Shown here piece by piece: positions 17,584 through 26,705 of a stretch of 64,000 nt of DNA. The translations under genes and the position numbers were made by a program. The notes under the pieces are model-generated. The model worked only from the letters and a program-made list of their open reading frames with translations, searched no databases and was not told the DNA's origin. The DNA lies in contig NZ_ONZF01000001.1 in NCBI RefSeq assembly GCF_900302445.1, positions 1 to 64,000 on the forward strand, given 5' to 3'. Positions within the stretch are counted from its first letter, which is position 1. Every line of letters begins with the position of its first letter. Origin of the DNA: Palleronia abyssalis (lineage in GTDB: Bacteria; Pseudomonadota; Alphaproteobacteria; Rhodobacterales; Rhodobacteraceae).

Positions 17584-18861
17584 ATGAGGGTCGCGATGAA
17601 GGACGAGATCGACATTCCCGCAATGATGGCTGACATGGGCCGTCGCGCCCGGGCTGCTGCTGCAATCCTTGCCACGGCGGATCCGGAACAGAAGGCCCAG
17701 GCCTTGCGATCTGCTGCCGATCATCTGATGGCGCGCGCCGGGGATGTCATAGCCGCGAACGACCGCGACATGGCCACGGCCGAGGAGAAAGGTTTGTCGG
17801 CGGCAATGCTCGATCGCCTGAAGCTGGATTCCGCGCGCATATCGGGCATCGCCGACTCATTGCGCGCCATTGCGGCACAGGATGACCCGGTCGGCGAACT
17901 CATCGACGCCTGGGATCAGCCGTCCGGCATCCATATCACAAGGGTGCGGACGCCCCTGGGCGTCATCGGTGTCATCTATGAAAGCCGTCCCAATGTCACG
18001 GCGGATGCAGGCGCCCTGTGTCTGAAATCCGGGAATGCGGTGATCCTGCGCGGCGGGTCAGAGAGCTTTCATTCCTCGGCGGCCATTCACGCCTGTCTGA
18101 CCGAGGGCCTGCGAGACGCCGGTTTGCCCGAGGACGCCGTCCAACGCGTCCCCACGCGGGATAGGGCTGCGGTTTCGGAAATGCTGACGATGACCGAGTC
18201 CATCGACGTGATCGTGCCGCGTGGGGGTAAGGGGCTGGTCGGTCTGGTGCAGCGTGAAGCGCGTGTTCCGGTCTTCGCCCATCTCGAGGGGATCGTGCAT
18301 ATCTATATCGACGCGGGGGCCGACCCCGAGGTGGCCCTGCGCGTGGTGATCAACGCCAAGACCCGTCGGACCGGGATCTGCGGGGCCGCTGAATGCCTGC
18401 TGATCCACGATGACGTCGTCGACACGATTGGCCAGGGCGTGATCCGGGCCCTTCTCGACCGAGGGGTAGAGGTCCGCGCCGATGCCCGCCTGCAGTCGAT
18501 CGAGGGCACGGTTCCGGCACAGGACGAGGATTGGGGCACAGAATACCTGGACAGCATCATCGCCGCACGAACAGTCCCCGATTTGGACGCCGCGGTGGAT
18601 CATATTCGACGGTTCGGGTCGGACCATACCGATTGCATCGTCACGGCCGACCCCGCGGCCGCCGACCGGTTCGTCGCCACGGTCGACAGTGCGATCGTGA
18701 CGGTGAATGCTTCGACCCAGTTCGCCGATGGCGGCGAGTTCGGGATGGGTGCCGAGATCGGTATCGCAACGGGACGACTGCACGCGCGGGGCCCGGTGGG
18801 TGCACGTCAATTGACGTCTTTCAAGTATGTGGTGCGGGGCGACGGGGCCGTACGTCGCTAG
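17584..18861 (+). CDS. proA: gamma-glutamyl phosphate reductase
   Basis: A 425-residue NADPH-dependent dehydrogenase converting gamma-glutamyl phosphate to glutamate semialdehyde, the partner of ProB. It shows [27 protein letters not shown], of which the SRPNVT segment is a family signature, and the catalytic Cys in [10 protein letters not shown]. Two ATGs (17584 and 17596) are both plausible starts; the first follows a GAGG. It ends one base before the oppositely oriented chpT. Confidence 0.97.
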   Translation: MRVAMKDEIDIPAMMADMGRRARAAAAILATADPEQKAQALRSAADHLMARAGDVIAANDRDMATAEEKGLSAAMLDRLKLDSARISGIADSLRAIAAQDDPVGELIDAWDQPSGIHITRVRTPLGVIGVIYESRPNVTADAGALCLKSGNAVILRGGSESFHSSAAIHACLTEGLRDAGLPEDAVQRVPTRDRAAVSEMLTMTESIDVIVPRGGKGLVGLVQREARVPVFAHLEGIVHIYIDAGADPEVALRVVINAKTRRTGICGAAECLLIHDDVVDTIGQGVIRALLDRGVEVRADARLQSIEGTVPAQDEDWGTEYLDSIIAARTVPDLDAAVDHIRRFGSDHTDCIVTADPAAADRFVATVDSAIVTVNASTQFADGGEFGMGAEIGIATGRLHARGPVGARQLTSFKYVVRGDGAVRR

Positions 18862-18862
18862 G

Positions 18863-19447
18863 TCAGGCGGTGATCTTGAGTCCATCTTCCGTGGTCTCGA
18901 CATCGATCTTGCGATCGACATCATCCGCGGCGTGCCGGGCGAGCGCGAAATGCACGTCCGATGCCGCCGGGATCGGAGCGTCCCAGTCCGAGAGCTGCCG
19001 CAGTAGGTCCTGATCCGCGCGCAACCTGTCGCTGACGAGGTTCATGACAATGGCAGGGCCGGGCGTCACGACGACAGAACCGCCGAAGGGCATCAGCGTC
19101 TCGGCGCATAGAAGTAGAAGAAGGGAAAGGCGCGCTTCGCTCCGGTCCATGTCCGACGGCGTCAGCCATTCGATGGCGATCCGTCCCTGCGACATGCGAT
19201 CCACAATTCCCTCGATCTCTCCCCATGCAGTACGTTGCCCGGCTTCGGCCGCACCGAAGGCAAGGCGGAACAGGCGGATGCGCGCATTCGCGGCCTCGAC
19301 CGAGTCGTGGATCAACGCTAGCTCAGGCGTATCGGCCTGTCCGGTCATGCCGAGCAACTCGAGTCCGTTGTTGATGGCGCCGATCGGACTGATCAGGTCA
19401 TGGCAGATACGAGAGCCCAGCAGGCCGTTGAATTCCGATGGAATCAT
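18863..19447 (-). CDS. chpT: histidine phosphotransferase ChpT
   Basis: A 194-residue phosphotransferase that relays phosphate from the CckA kinase to CtrA and CpdR. The phosphorylated His lies in SRICHDLISPIGAINNGLELL near residue 17, the hallmark of ChpT; the rest is a degenerate HATPase-like fold. The ATG at 19447 is preferred to the one at 19453 because AAGGGG lies 6 bases before it. It converges on proA and is divergent from a DUF3553 gene with only about 30 bp between starts. In Rhodobacterales this relay controls motility and gene transfer agents. Confidence 0.9.
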   Translation of the reverse strand: MIPSEFNGLLGSRICHDLISPIGAINNGLELLGMTGQADTPELALIHDSVEAANARIRLFRLAFGAAEAGQRTAWGEIEGIVDRMSQGRIAIEWLTPSDMDRSEARLSLLLLLCAETLMPFGGSVVVTPGPAIVMNLVSDRLRADQDLLRQLSDWDAPIPAASDVHFALARHAADDVDRKIDVETTEDGLKITA

Positions 19448-19480
19448 GGTCATCCCCTTAAAATACAGGAATCGTCGCAG

Positions 19481-19657
19481 ATGTCTGATATGAATGCTTT
19501 GCTAGAACCCGGCATGATCGTGCGCCATCCCGATCGGCCGGACTGGGGCGACGGACAGGTGCAGTCGAATATCGGCGGAACCATCACGGTGATGTTCCGT
19601 GAGGTTGGGAAAATTGTCATCGATGGTTCCCGCATCGAACTCATCCCGGTCTTTTGA
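19481..19657 (+). CDS. DUF3553 small protein
   Basis: A 58-residue protein starting MSDMNALLEPGMIVRHPD, with an SH3-like or UvrD-tail-like barrel (IVRHPDRPDWGDGQVQSNI, then TVMFREVGKIVID) typical of DUF3553. Related folds at the ends of helicases and CarD-like proteins bind proteins or nucleic acid, so a transcription or repair accessory role is possible but unproven. An AGGA lies 10 bases before the ATG. It is transcribed divergently from chpT. Confidence 0.85.
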   Translation: MSDMNALLEPGMIVRHPDRPDWGDGQVQSNIGGTITVMFREVGKIVIDGSRIELIPVF

Positions 19658-19683
19658 TTTCGGAAGCAATAGCGGCGCAAAAG

Positions 19684-19699
19684 TTAACAAAAGGTAAAC
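19684..19699. promoter_or_regulatory. possible degenerate CtrA box
   Basis: TTAA-N7-TAAAC, one mismatch from the TTAA-N7-TTAAC consensus, about 83 bp before the olsB start. A single imperfect match of this length is weak evidence. Confidence 0.25.
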
Positions 19700-19781
19700 G
19701 ATGCTGCCGCGTGCACGTGTTGTCCTGATGGCGCAGTCGGACTAGACACCCCCTCAGGATCCAAGCCGGACAAAGATTTCG

Positions 19782-20546
19782 ATGCCCGACCCGCAATTCG
19801 ATCTTCGGTTCGCTGAAGGGCCTGACGATCTCGCCGATGCACAACGGCTCCGTTATCGCGTCTTCATCGATGAACTGGGGGGCTCCGGCCCGGATGTGGA
19901 CCATGTGCAGGAACGTGAATCCGACGATTTCGACAGGGTTTGCCGCCACCTGATCCTGCGCGACATGGCTCGTCCGGAGGCGGATCGGGTCATCGGCGTC
20001 TATCGCCTGTTGGATGAGGATGGCGCCGCCGAGCTGGGACGGTTCTATTCCGAGGGGGAATACGATCTCAGGCCCCTCTACCGCTCGAAACGAAAGCTAT
20101 TGGAGCTTGGCCGGTCGTGCTTGCACCGGGACTATCGCGGGGGGCCTGCGATGTATCACCTGTGGACGGGTCTGGCCGAGCATATCGATCGGGTCGGGGT
20201 CGAGGTGCTGTTCGGCGTCGCCTCGTTTCATGGCACCGATGTCAAGGCGCTCGCCGCGCCACTGTCGATCTTGCATCACCGCCACCTTGCCCCGGACAAT
20301 CTGCGCGTTACCGCAAAGCCACCGGGCGCCGTCAGGATGGACCAGCTGGCCGAGGACGCGTATGATCGGCGCGAGGCCATGCGTGCGGTGCCAGCGTTGA
20401 TCAAGGCGTATCTGCGTCTTGGCGGGACCGTGGGGGCAGGGGCCTGGATCGACACGGCCTTCAACACCACCGATGTCTGCATGGTTATGGATACGCGCAA
20501 TCTGAGCGCGCGCGCCCGGGCCATCTATACCCGGGCGCGCGGATGA
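19782..20546 (+). CDS. olsB: L-ornithine N(alpha)-acyltransferase
   Basis: A 254-residue member of the GNAT/autoinducer-synthase-like fold that transfers a 3-hydroxyacyl chain from acyl carrier protein to ornithine, the first step of ornithine-lipid synthesis. Supporting motifs are AQRLRYRVFIDELGG near the N-terminus, GRFYSEGEYDL, LELGRSCLHRDYRGG and the C-terminal lobe LIKAYLRLGGTVGAGAWIDT, whose shape is shared with OlsB and hemolysin-like acyltransferases. It overlaps olsA by four bases, which supports the pathway assignment. Confidence 0.88.
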   Translation: MPDPQFDLRFAEGPDDLADAQRLRYRVFIDELGGSGPDVDHVQERESDDFDRVCRHLILRDMARPEADRVIGVYRLLDEDGAAELGRFYSEGEYDLRPLYRSKRKLLELGRSCLHRDYRGGPAMYHLWTGLAEHIDRVGVEVLFGVASFHGTDVKALAAPLSILHHRHLAPDNLRVTAKPPGAVRMDQLAEDAYDRREAMRAVPALIKAYLRLGGTVGAGAWIDTAFNTTDVCMVMDTRNLSARARAIYTRARG

Positions 20547-21370
20547 CCTGGACGTCGGACATCCCCCCCCAAGTGCCGCGGATCGGGTTTGTCGGGTATG
20601 CGCTTGCCTTGGTTCGGGGCAGTTTGTTGGCACTGTGGCTGATCGGGATGCTGGGCCTGCATCTTCTGGTGCGTGGGGTCGAGCGTCCCGTCTTCGGGCT
20701 TCACCGGCCCTGGTCGCCGTGGATCACCGTCGCGGTCTGTCGGGGCGCCCTGCAGATCATGGGCCTTCGGCGTCATGCGTCCGGCCCCCGGATGAAGGGC
20801 GACGGGGCCATGGTCGCCAACCACGCAAGCTGGCTCGACATTTTTGTGCTGAATGCCGGAGAGCCGCTCTATTTCGTCTCGAAGTCCGAGGTGGCTGGAT
20901 GGCCGGGGATCGGGCTGTTGGCGCGCGTGACTGGCACGGTCTTCATCCGGCGCGACCGTCGTGAGGCGACCGCGCAACAGCGTCTTTTGGAGGCTCGCCT
21001 TCGCGCACGTCACCGGCTGGTGTTCTTCCCCGAAGGCACGTCGACCGACGGGCGCCGCGTGCTACCCTTCAAGACGACCTTGTTCGGGGCGTTCTATTCG
21101 GACGAGTTGCGCGACAGGATGCAGGTTCAGCCCATCACGGTCATATACCATCCGCCCGCTGGAGCGGAGCCGCGGTTCTATGGCTGGTGGGGCGACATGG
21201 AGTTCGGGGCGAACCTTGTGAAGATTCTGGCCACGTGGCATCACGGCCGGGTCGAGGTGGTCTATCACGACCCCCTTGTCGTTCGGGACTTTCCGGACCG
21301 GAAATCCTTGGCCAAAGCCTGCGAAGGCGCGGTCAGGACCCGGCATGGCCAAGGGGTGTCAGTCGCCTGA
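20543..21370 (+). CDS. olsA: lyso-ornithine lipid O-acyltransferase
   Basis: A 275-residue PlsC-family acyltransferase. It has an N-terminal membrane segment (LVRGSLLALWLIGMLGLHLL), the catalytic NHASWLD (HX4D) box, FIRRDRR and the FPEGTSTDG substrate-binding box. With the overlapping olsB it completes ornithine lipid, a phosphorus-free membrane lipid common in this group. Without the neighbour it could equally be a 1-acylglycerol-3-phosphate acyltransferase. Confidence 0.88.
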   Translation: MTWTSDIPPQVPRIGFVGYALALVRGSLLALWLIGMLGLHLLVRGVERPVFGLHRPWSPWITVAVCRGALQIMGLRRHASGPRMKGDGAMVANHASWLDIFVLNAGEPLYFVSKSEVAGWPGIGLLARVTGTVFIRRDRREATAQQRLLEARLRARHRLVFFPEGTSTDGRRVLPFKTTLFGAFYSDELRDRMQVQPITVIYHPPAGAEPRFYGWWGDMEFGANLVKILATWHHGRVEVVYHDPLVVRDFPDRKSLAKACEGAVRTRHGQGVSVA

Positions 21371-21985
21371 TTGCGACGGAATTTCACGCAAGATCGCGCG
21401 CAATCTCTCCAACGGGTCTGGGGCGATCCAGAGCTCTTCCCCGAGGGCGATGAAATCGGTCGATGCCGCCAGACGTACCGCCGCCGCCTCGTCCAACCCG
21501 CCCTCGGCCACCACGGGGACCTCGATCATCTCGGACCACCACTGAAACAGATCGTCCTGTGCCTGCGTATCCCCTAGGTCGGGGCCGCCGACAGGGCCGA
21601 ATGCGACGTAATCCGCGCCCATCTCGCCCGCGGTGATGCCGTCATGCCGCGAGGCGCCGCAAAACGCGCCCACAATCGCATCGGACCCCAGATCCGCGCG
21701 GGCTTTCTTGACCTGGCGCGCGCCGTCCGAAAGATGCACGCCGTCCAGCCCGGCCCGTTCGGCCAATTTCCAGTGATCCGACACGACCAGCGCAACGTCC
21801 CGCGGTTCGGTGACTACGCGCAGCGCATCGCAGGCGCGGATCAGCGTATCCTCGTCGCGGGTCGCCAATTGAAGCCGGACGCAGGCAACAGCTTCGGCAT
21901 CCAGGATGCGCGACAGGACAGAAGCGAACGCCGCGTCGATCTGGGGCGGCGAGATGAGGTACAGCTGGGGCAGCGCGTCGGTCAT
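21359..21985 (-). CDS. ThiE/TenI-like protein, divergent
   Basis: A 208-residue TIM-barrel protein from the ATG at 21985 (MTDALPQLYLISP). Family features are LYLISPP, GLDGVHLSDG, ADYVAFGPVGGP and VVAEGGLDEAAAV. A true thiamine-phosphate synthase normally has a Thr/Lys-rich phosphate loop after the GPxF motif; here the segment reads GGPDLGDTQAQ and the Lys is lacking, so enzyme activity as ThiE is doubtful. No other thiamine genes are nearby. Its end overlaps the olsA end by 12 bases. Confidence 0.7.
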   Translation of the reverse strand: MTDALPQLYLISPPQIDAAFASVLSRILDAEAVACVRLQLATRDEDTLIRACDALRVVTEPRDVALVVSDHWKLAERAGLDGVHLSDGARQVKKARADLGSDAIVGAFCGASRHDGITAGEMGADYVAFGPVGGPDLGDTQAQDDLFQWWSEMIEVPVVAEGGLDEAAAVRLAASTDFIALGEELWIAPDPLERLRAILREIPSQSGD

Positions 21986-22069
21986 GGCAGTCTTTCTGTG
22001 TGTTCGCGCGGGTTCTAGCCGCTGCGACACGCTTTGACCATCACCGCGCGGGCGGCTACAGGGCTGACC

Positions 22070-22795
22070 ATGACCAAAAGCCCAGCGATCATCCTTGTCC
22101 GCCCGCAAATGGGCGAAAATATCGGCGCCGCCGCCCGCGCCATGCTGAATTTCGGCCTGACCGACATGCGCGTGGTTGCGCCGCGCGATGGGTGGCCGAA
22201 CCCGAAGGCCGTGGCGATGGCGTCCGGTGCGGGGCGCGTGCTGGATGAGGCCCGCGTGGCCGAAAGTGTCGCCGAAGCGGCCGATCAGTGCGACTTCCTG
22301 TTCGCCACGACGGCACGCGCACGAGACATGAAGAAGGACGCCTACAACCCTGAAGAAGCTATGAAAATGGCCAGGAAAATGGGCGGTCAGGGGCGCCGGG
22401 TCGGCATCCTGTTCGGTCCCGAACGCACGGGGCTGGAGAATGACGATGTCGCCCGGGCCCAAGCGGTCGTCACCGTTCCGGTAAACCCCGAGTTTCCATC
22501 GCTGAACCTTGCGCAATGCGTCCTTCTGATGGGCTACGAATGGAGCCGCGGGCTTGCCGATGCGGCACCCCCGCCCGAGACCGCGCCAGACCATGCCACG
22601 GTGATCGAGGTCGAACGTCTGGCGGACCACTGGGAAGAACGGCTGGAAACGTCGGGCTTCTTCTTCCCGCCCGAGAAGGCCCCGCATATGAAACGTCAGT
22701 TCCGAAATTTCTGGTCCCGGATGCCTGTGTCTCGTTCCGATGTGCAGCTTCTCCACGGCGCGCTGCGGCAACTGGTCCGGCGACCCGGCGGCTGA
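22070..22795 (+). CDS. trmJ: tRNA (Cm32/Um32) methyltransferase TrmJ-like
   Basis: A 241-residue SPOUT-class RNA 2'-O-methyltransferase. It shows IILVRPQMGENIGAAARAM at the N-terminus and the SAM-binding knot motifs ILFGPERTGLENDD and FPSLNLAQCVLLMGYEW. The start MTKSPA at 22070 is chosen since the upstream in-frame extension from 22034 lacks conservation-like sequence. The C-terminal helical tail (about 175-241) also matches TrmJ. It is divergent from the ThiE-like gene. Confidence 0.88.
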   Translation: MTKSPAIILVRPQMGENIGAAARAMLNFGLTDMRVVAPRDGWPNPKAVAMASGAGRVLDEARVAESVAEAADQCDFLFATTARARDMKKDAYNPEEAMKMARKMGGQGRRVGILFGPERTGLENDDVARAQAVVTVPVNPEFPSLNLAQCVLLMGYEWSRGLADAAPPPETAPDHATVIEVERLADHWEERLETSGFFFPPEKAPHMKRQFRNFWSRMPVSRSDVQLLHGALRQLVRRPGG

Positions 22796-22853
22796 CTTGG
22801 AATCCGTCCCGAGGGGGCATAACTTGCCGCCGAAGAACGCAAGGGGATCTTAG

Positions 22854-23996
22854 ATGGCCGAAAAACGCTCCATTTTCGAGGAGGTCGGCTCGGACACGGC
22901 GGCGCGTGGTGCGACCAAAGGCGGGATGATCGACGCCCGGCCCAAAGGCGCGCGTAAGGCCGTCCGGGCGTGGTTGATCGTGCTGTTCGCCCTCGTGGTT
23001 GCGATGATTGCCGTTGGCGGGCTGACCCGTCTGACCGACAGCGGGTTGTCGATCACCGAATGGCGCCCCGTGACCGGCTCGATCCCGCCCATGGGCGCAG
23101 CCGATTGGCAGGCGGAGTTCGAGAAATACCAAGGGATTCCCGAATTCCAGATTCAGAACCGCGACATGACCATGGCCGAGTTCAAGGAGATCTACTGGTG
23201 GGAATGGGGCCACCGTCAATTGGGCCGGGTCATCGGGCTCGTCTGGGCCCTGGGCTTCGTCGGGTTCCTTGTGGCCCGAAAGATCCCGCCCGGCTGGACA
23301 GGCCGCCTTTTGGGACTGGGTGTGCTGGGTGGGCTTCAAGGTGCCATCGGGTGGTGGATGGTGTCTTCGGGCCTGGGGAACGACATGCTGGACGTCGCGT
23401 CCTATCGCCTTGCGACCCATCTGGGACTGGCCTTCGTGATCCTTGGCCTCATCACGTGGTTCGCCCTGCAACTTTCGCGCCCCGAGGCGGCTTTGATCCA
23501 GGCACGTCGCGGGCGCGAGCCGCAATTGATGACGCTGGGCGGATGGGCGATCGGGCTGACGTTCCTTCAGGTTCTTCTGGGCGCGCTGGTCGCGGGGATT
23601 GACGCCGGGCGCAACTATATTGACTGGCCGCTGATGGCGGGTGGCTTCCTGCCGCCCGATCCGCTGCAGATACAGCCCGTTTGGCGCAACTTCTTCGAGA
23701 ATGACGGTCTGGTCCAGTTCATGCACCGGATGTCGGGATATGTGCTGTTCCTGTTCGGCATCTTCGTATTCATCCGCGCCCGCCGGTCGTCCTACCGCAA
23801 GACCCGTGCCGCCTATCACGGCGTGCTGGGAATTCTGGTCCTGCAGATGGTCCTGGGGATTGTCACCGTCATGTATTCCGCGCCGTGGCATCTGGCGATC
23901 CTGCACCAATTGGGGGCAGTCGCGCTTTGGGTGCTAGTCATCCGTGCGCGGCACCAGAACGCTTATCCCGCCCAGCAATCCGTGAGGTCCGCATGA
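22854..23996 (+). CDS. ctaA: heme A synthase
   Basis: A 380-residue membrane protein of the COX15/CtaA family, converting heme O to heme A for cytochrome oxidase. About eight hydrophobic segments are visible. Conserved His ligands lie in WWEWGHRQLGR, LATHLGLAF, FMHRMSGY and ILHQLGA; GGLTRLTDSGLSITEW is the family signature near residue 60. The length fits the alphaproteobacterial type. It overlaps the next gene by four bases (ATGA). Confidence 0.95.
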   Translation: MAEKRSIFEEVGSDTAARGATKGGMIDARPKGARKAVRAWLIVLFALVVAMIAVGGLTRLTDSGLSITEWRPVTGSIPPMGAADWQAEFEKYQGIPEFQIQNRDMTMAEFKEIYWWEWGHRQLGRVIGLVWALGFVGFLVARKIPPGWTGRLLGLGVLGGLQGAIGWWMVSSGLGNDMLDVASYRLATHLGLAFVILGLITWFALQLSRPEAALIQARRGREPQLMTLGGWAIGLTFLQVLLGALVAGIDAGRNYIDWPLMAGGFLPPDPLQIQPVWRNFFENDGLVQFMHRMSGYVLFLFGIFVFIRARRSSYRKTRAAYHGVLGILVLQMVLGIVTVMYSAPWHLAILHQLGAVALWVLVIRARHQNAYPAQQSVRSA

Positions 23997-25462
23997 CCCC
24001 GTATGAAGCGCTGATGGACCACCAGCGCGAGACCGAAGTGTTGGGTCAGATCGCCGGTCGGCTAGGCTGGGACCAGGAAACGATGATGCCCCGCGGCGCG
24101 GCCGAACAGCGCGGCGAGGAGCTTGGCGTGCTCGAGGGTATGCTGCACGCCCGGCGCACCGATCCGCGGATCGGTGATTGGCTGGAGAAGGCAGATGCGT
24201 CCGATCCCGCCGGCGAAGCCAACCTGCGGCATATACGGCGCAGTTTCGAACGCGCTGCACGCGTCCCGGCCCGGCTGGCGCAGGCCCTGGCGCGCGAAAC
24301 CTCGGTCGCGCAGGGCAAATGGGCGGAAGCGCGGGAAGCGGACGATTTCGCGGCCTTCGCGCCGATCCTGACCCGGATCGTGGAGTTGAAGAGGGAAGAG
24401 GCAGCGGCCTTGTCGGGGGGCGGCGATCCCTACGACGCGCTGCTGGACGACTACGAGCCGGGCGCGACTGGCGACACCCTGTCTGCCATGTTCGACGCCC
24501 TGCGCCCGCGCCTGATCGCGCTGCGCGACCGATGCCTGGGCGCGACGCGCCAGCCGGCCGCGCTGGATGGTACCTTCGACACCGAACGCCAGCTTCTGTT
24601 GTCCCGCAAGCTTGCGGTCGCGTTCGGGTACGATCTGGACCGGGGGCGGATCGACCGGGCGGTGCATCCGTTCAGTTCGGGCAGCGGGATGGACGTGCGC
24701 ATCACGACCCGGACCGATCCGGCCGATCCGTTCAATTGCCTTTATTCCACGATCCACGAGGTCGGCCACGCCTGCTACGAGCAGAATATCGACCCGGCTT
24801 ACCTGTTCACCCCGTTGGGGCAGGGCGTGTCGATGGGGGTCCACGAAAGCCAGTCCCGTCTGTACGAGAACCAGCTGGGCCGCTGTTCTGCTTTCACCGG
24901 CTGGCTTCACGGTCAGATGGCGGACCAGTTCGGCGACCTCGGCATGGATCGCGATGCGTTCTATGGAACCGTGAACCGCCTGCACAAGGGCTTCATCCGG
25001 ACCGAGTCCGACGAGGTTCAGTACAACCTGCACGTCCTGCTGCGTTTCGATTTGGAACGCAGAATGATTTCGGGTGACCTTGCCCCGCGGGATCTTGAAG
25101 ACGCGTGGAACGCGCGGTTCGAGGATGATTTCGGATACCTCCCGCCCAGCGCCTCGAAAGGATGCCTTCAGGACGTGCACTGGTCGGTGGGCCTGTTTGG
25201 CTACTTCCCGACCTACACGCTGGGCAATGTCTATGCTGGGTGCCTGAACGCCGCGATCCGGGACGCGATCCCCGATCTGGACGATCATCTAGCGCAGGGC
25301 GATCCGACACCTGCGACCAATTGGCTGCGGGACCATGTACAGGTTTACGGCGGGCTTTACCGCCCGCGTGAGGTGATCGCCCGGGCGACCGGATCCGAGC
25401 CGGACGAGGGGCCTTTGCTCGACTATCTCGAAGCGAAGTTCGGGGCGATCTACGCGGGCTGA
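23993..25462 (+). CDS. carboxypeptidase M32
   Basis: A 489-residue thermostable-carboxypeptidase-1-type metallopeptidase that trims residues from peptide C-termini. The zinc site is HEVGH followed by the M32 signature HESQSRLYENQLGR; other family motifs are DVRITTRTDP and GYFPTYTLGNVYA. It is a cytoplasmic enzyme without signal peptide. Start MTPYEALMDH at 23993 overlaps the ctaA stop; a longer frame from 23885 is an antisense-like artefact inside ctaA. Confidence 0.95.
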   Translation: MTPYEALMDHQRETEVLGQIAGRLGWDQETMMPRGAAEQRGEELGVLEGMLHARRTDPRIGDWLEKADASDPAGEANLRHIRRSFERAARVPARLAQALARETSVAQGKWAEAREADDFAAFAPILTRIVELKREEAAALSGGGDPYDALLDDYEPGATGDTLSAMFDALRPRLIALRDRCLGATRQPAALDGTFDTERQLLLSRKLAVAFGYDLDRGRIDRAVHPFSSGSGMDVRITTRTDPADPFNCLYSTIHEVGHACYEQNIDPAYLFTPLGQGVSMGVHESQSRLYENQLGRCSAFTGWLHGQMADQFGDLGMDRDAFYGTVNRLHKGFIRTESDEVQYNLHVLLRFDLERRMISGDLAPRDLEDAWNARFEDDFGYLPPSASKGCLQDVHWSVGLFGYFPTYTLGNVYAGCLNAAIRDAIPDLDDHLAQGDPTPATNWLRDHVQVYGGLYRPREVIARATGSEPDEGPLLDYLEAKFGAIYAG

Positions 25463-26679
25463 CGCAGGGAGACGTTTTCCCAGATCATCCGGCTTTCGGG
25501 CAGCGCCGGCAGGCGCGACATGGCCAGGTCCAGGTCCTGCTTTGGGCGGCGGTAGTCGATTCGCGTCAGCCAGTCGGTGAACGCGCGCATGATGGCGATC
25601 GTAACCCATTCCCCGGCGCAGCGGTGGCCCGCGTGATGATCTCCACCGCCCTGGGGGATCAGGTCGAACGGGTCGATCTTTCGGTCATCGAACCGGCGCG
25701 GGCGGAACATCATCGGATCGTCCCACAGGCGGGCATCATGGTTCGTGCCGTACAGGTCGAGAACGACGCGCGTATCGGGTGCGATGGTCTCTCCGCCGAT
25801 ATCCAGCTCCCTGCCGGTCTTCGCGGCGACGAGGGGAAAGAAAGGATAGTGTCGGCGCACCTCTTGCACGAAGGATTGGGGGCGGTCGTGCACGGCCTCC
25901 CACCCGTTTTCGTTGGTGGCAACGGCATGGGCGCAGAAGGTCAAATAGCACGAGACGGCAACGATGGGCCGCACCACGTTGACCAGTTCCACGGCGGCCA
26001 CCTCCCGCGACAGGGGTGCGCCGTCGACCGTGCGGTAAGATGCGATCTCCTCCAGCGCGGATCCGCGCGGCGGCGTGATCGCGCCGGACCGGGCGCCGGA
26101 TATCAGGTTTGCCGCCCATGTGTTTGCGCGCTTGCGGTTCGCCACGGCGGCCAGGAAGGTCGGGCGGATCGGGGCCGCGTGTTCGAACAGGGCCGACAGC
26201 ATTCGGGTTCGACCCTCTACGTCATCTTCGGACAACGGAACGCCCGCGAAGTCGCAGGCAACGCGGGTCAGGATACGCTCCATCTCGTCCTGCACGCACA
26301 GCCGATCCGGGCTCTTTCGGGCCAGATCGTCCAGCGCCTTTGCCACCTGCGCTGCGATGCGGTCCGGCGCGCCCTTGTCCATGAAGGACATGAACATGGC
26401 CTTACGCTTTTCGTGTTCCGCCTCGTCCAGCGACTGGATACCGCTATCGCCGAACAGCGTCATTTTCAGGAAAGACGGCGCGGCACCGGCGCGGATCATT
26501 CCTTCGCCATAGAACACCCGCGCGCAGTCCGGTCCGGTCAGGAAAACCGTGTCCGCCAGCATGAGCTTGCCGTGGAAGGCATCCGCTTCGAGCTTGCCCG
26601 CGATCCGCGATACCGTGCGGTAGGGGTCGCGGGCGATGCGGAGCGTCAGATCGCCGTTGGTGGCGTAGGGAAGATGCAT
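25450..26679 (-). CDS. cytochrome P450, CYP152-like fatty acid peroxygenase
   Basis: A 409-residue soluble P450 from the ATG at 26679, which has AGGA upstream. The heme Cys is C354 in QGGGDHHAGHRCAGEW, a loop with the insertion typical of CYP152 peroxygenases (P450-BSbeta, SPalpha, OleT types); ExxR is at E273-R276. The I-helix carries R237-P238 (NVVRPIVAV) instead of the usual acid-alcohol pair; in CYP152 this Arg binds the fatty acid carboxylate and allows use of H2O2 without a reductase. It is therefore probably a fatty acid alpha/beta-hydroxylase or decarboxylase. It is the last gene of an operon with a GDPD and a CNNM protein. Confidence 0.85.
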   Translation of the reverse strand: MHLPYATNGDLTLRIARDPYRTVSRIAGKLEADAFHGKLMLADTVFLTGPDCARVFYGEGMIRAGAAPSFLKMTLFGDSGIQSLDEAEHEKRKAMFMSFMDKGAPDRIAAQVAKALDDLARKSPDRLCVQDEMERILTRVACDFAGVPLSEDDVEGRTRMLSALFEHAAPIRPTFLAAVANRKRANTWAANLISGARSGAITPPRGSALEEIASYRTVDGAPLSREVAAVELVNVVRPIVAVSCYLTFCAHAVATNENGWEAVHDRPQSFVQEVRRHYPFFPLVAAKTGRELDIGGETIAPDTRVVLDLYGTNHDARLWDDPMMFRPRRFDDRKIDPFDLIPQGGGDHHAGHRCAGEWVTIAIMRAFTDWLTRIDYRRPKQDLDLAMSRLPALPESRMIWENVSLRQPA

Positions 26680-26705
26680 GGTATCGGAGTCCTGTTCTTT
26701 TACCC

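Noticed and set aside
22470-23909. 479-codon minus ORF opposite ctaA and trmJ
   Set aside because: Shadow frame rich in His, Gln, Arg and Pro.
24062-25288. 408-codon minus ORF opposite the M32 carboxypeptidase
   Set aside because: Shadow frame; the sense strand has complete M32 motifs.
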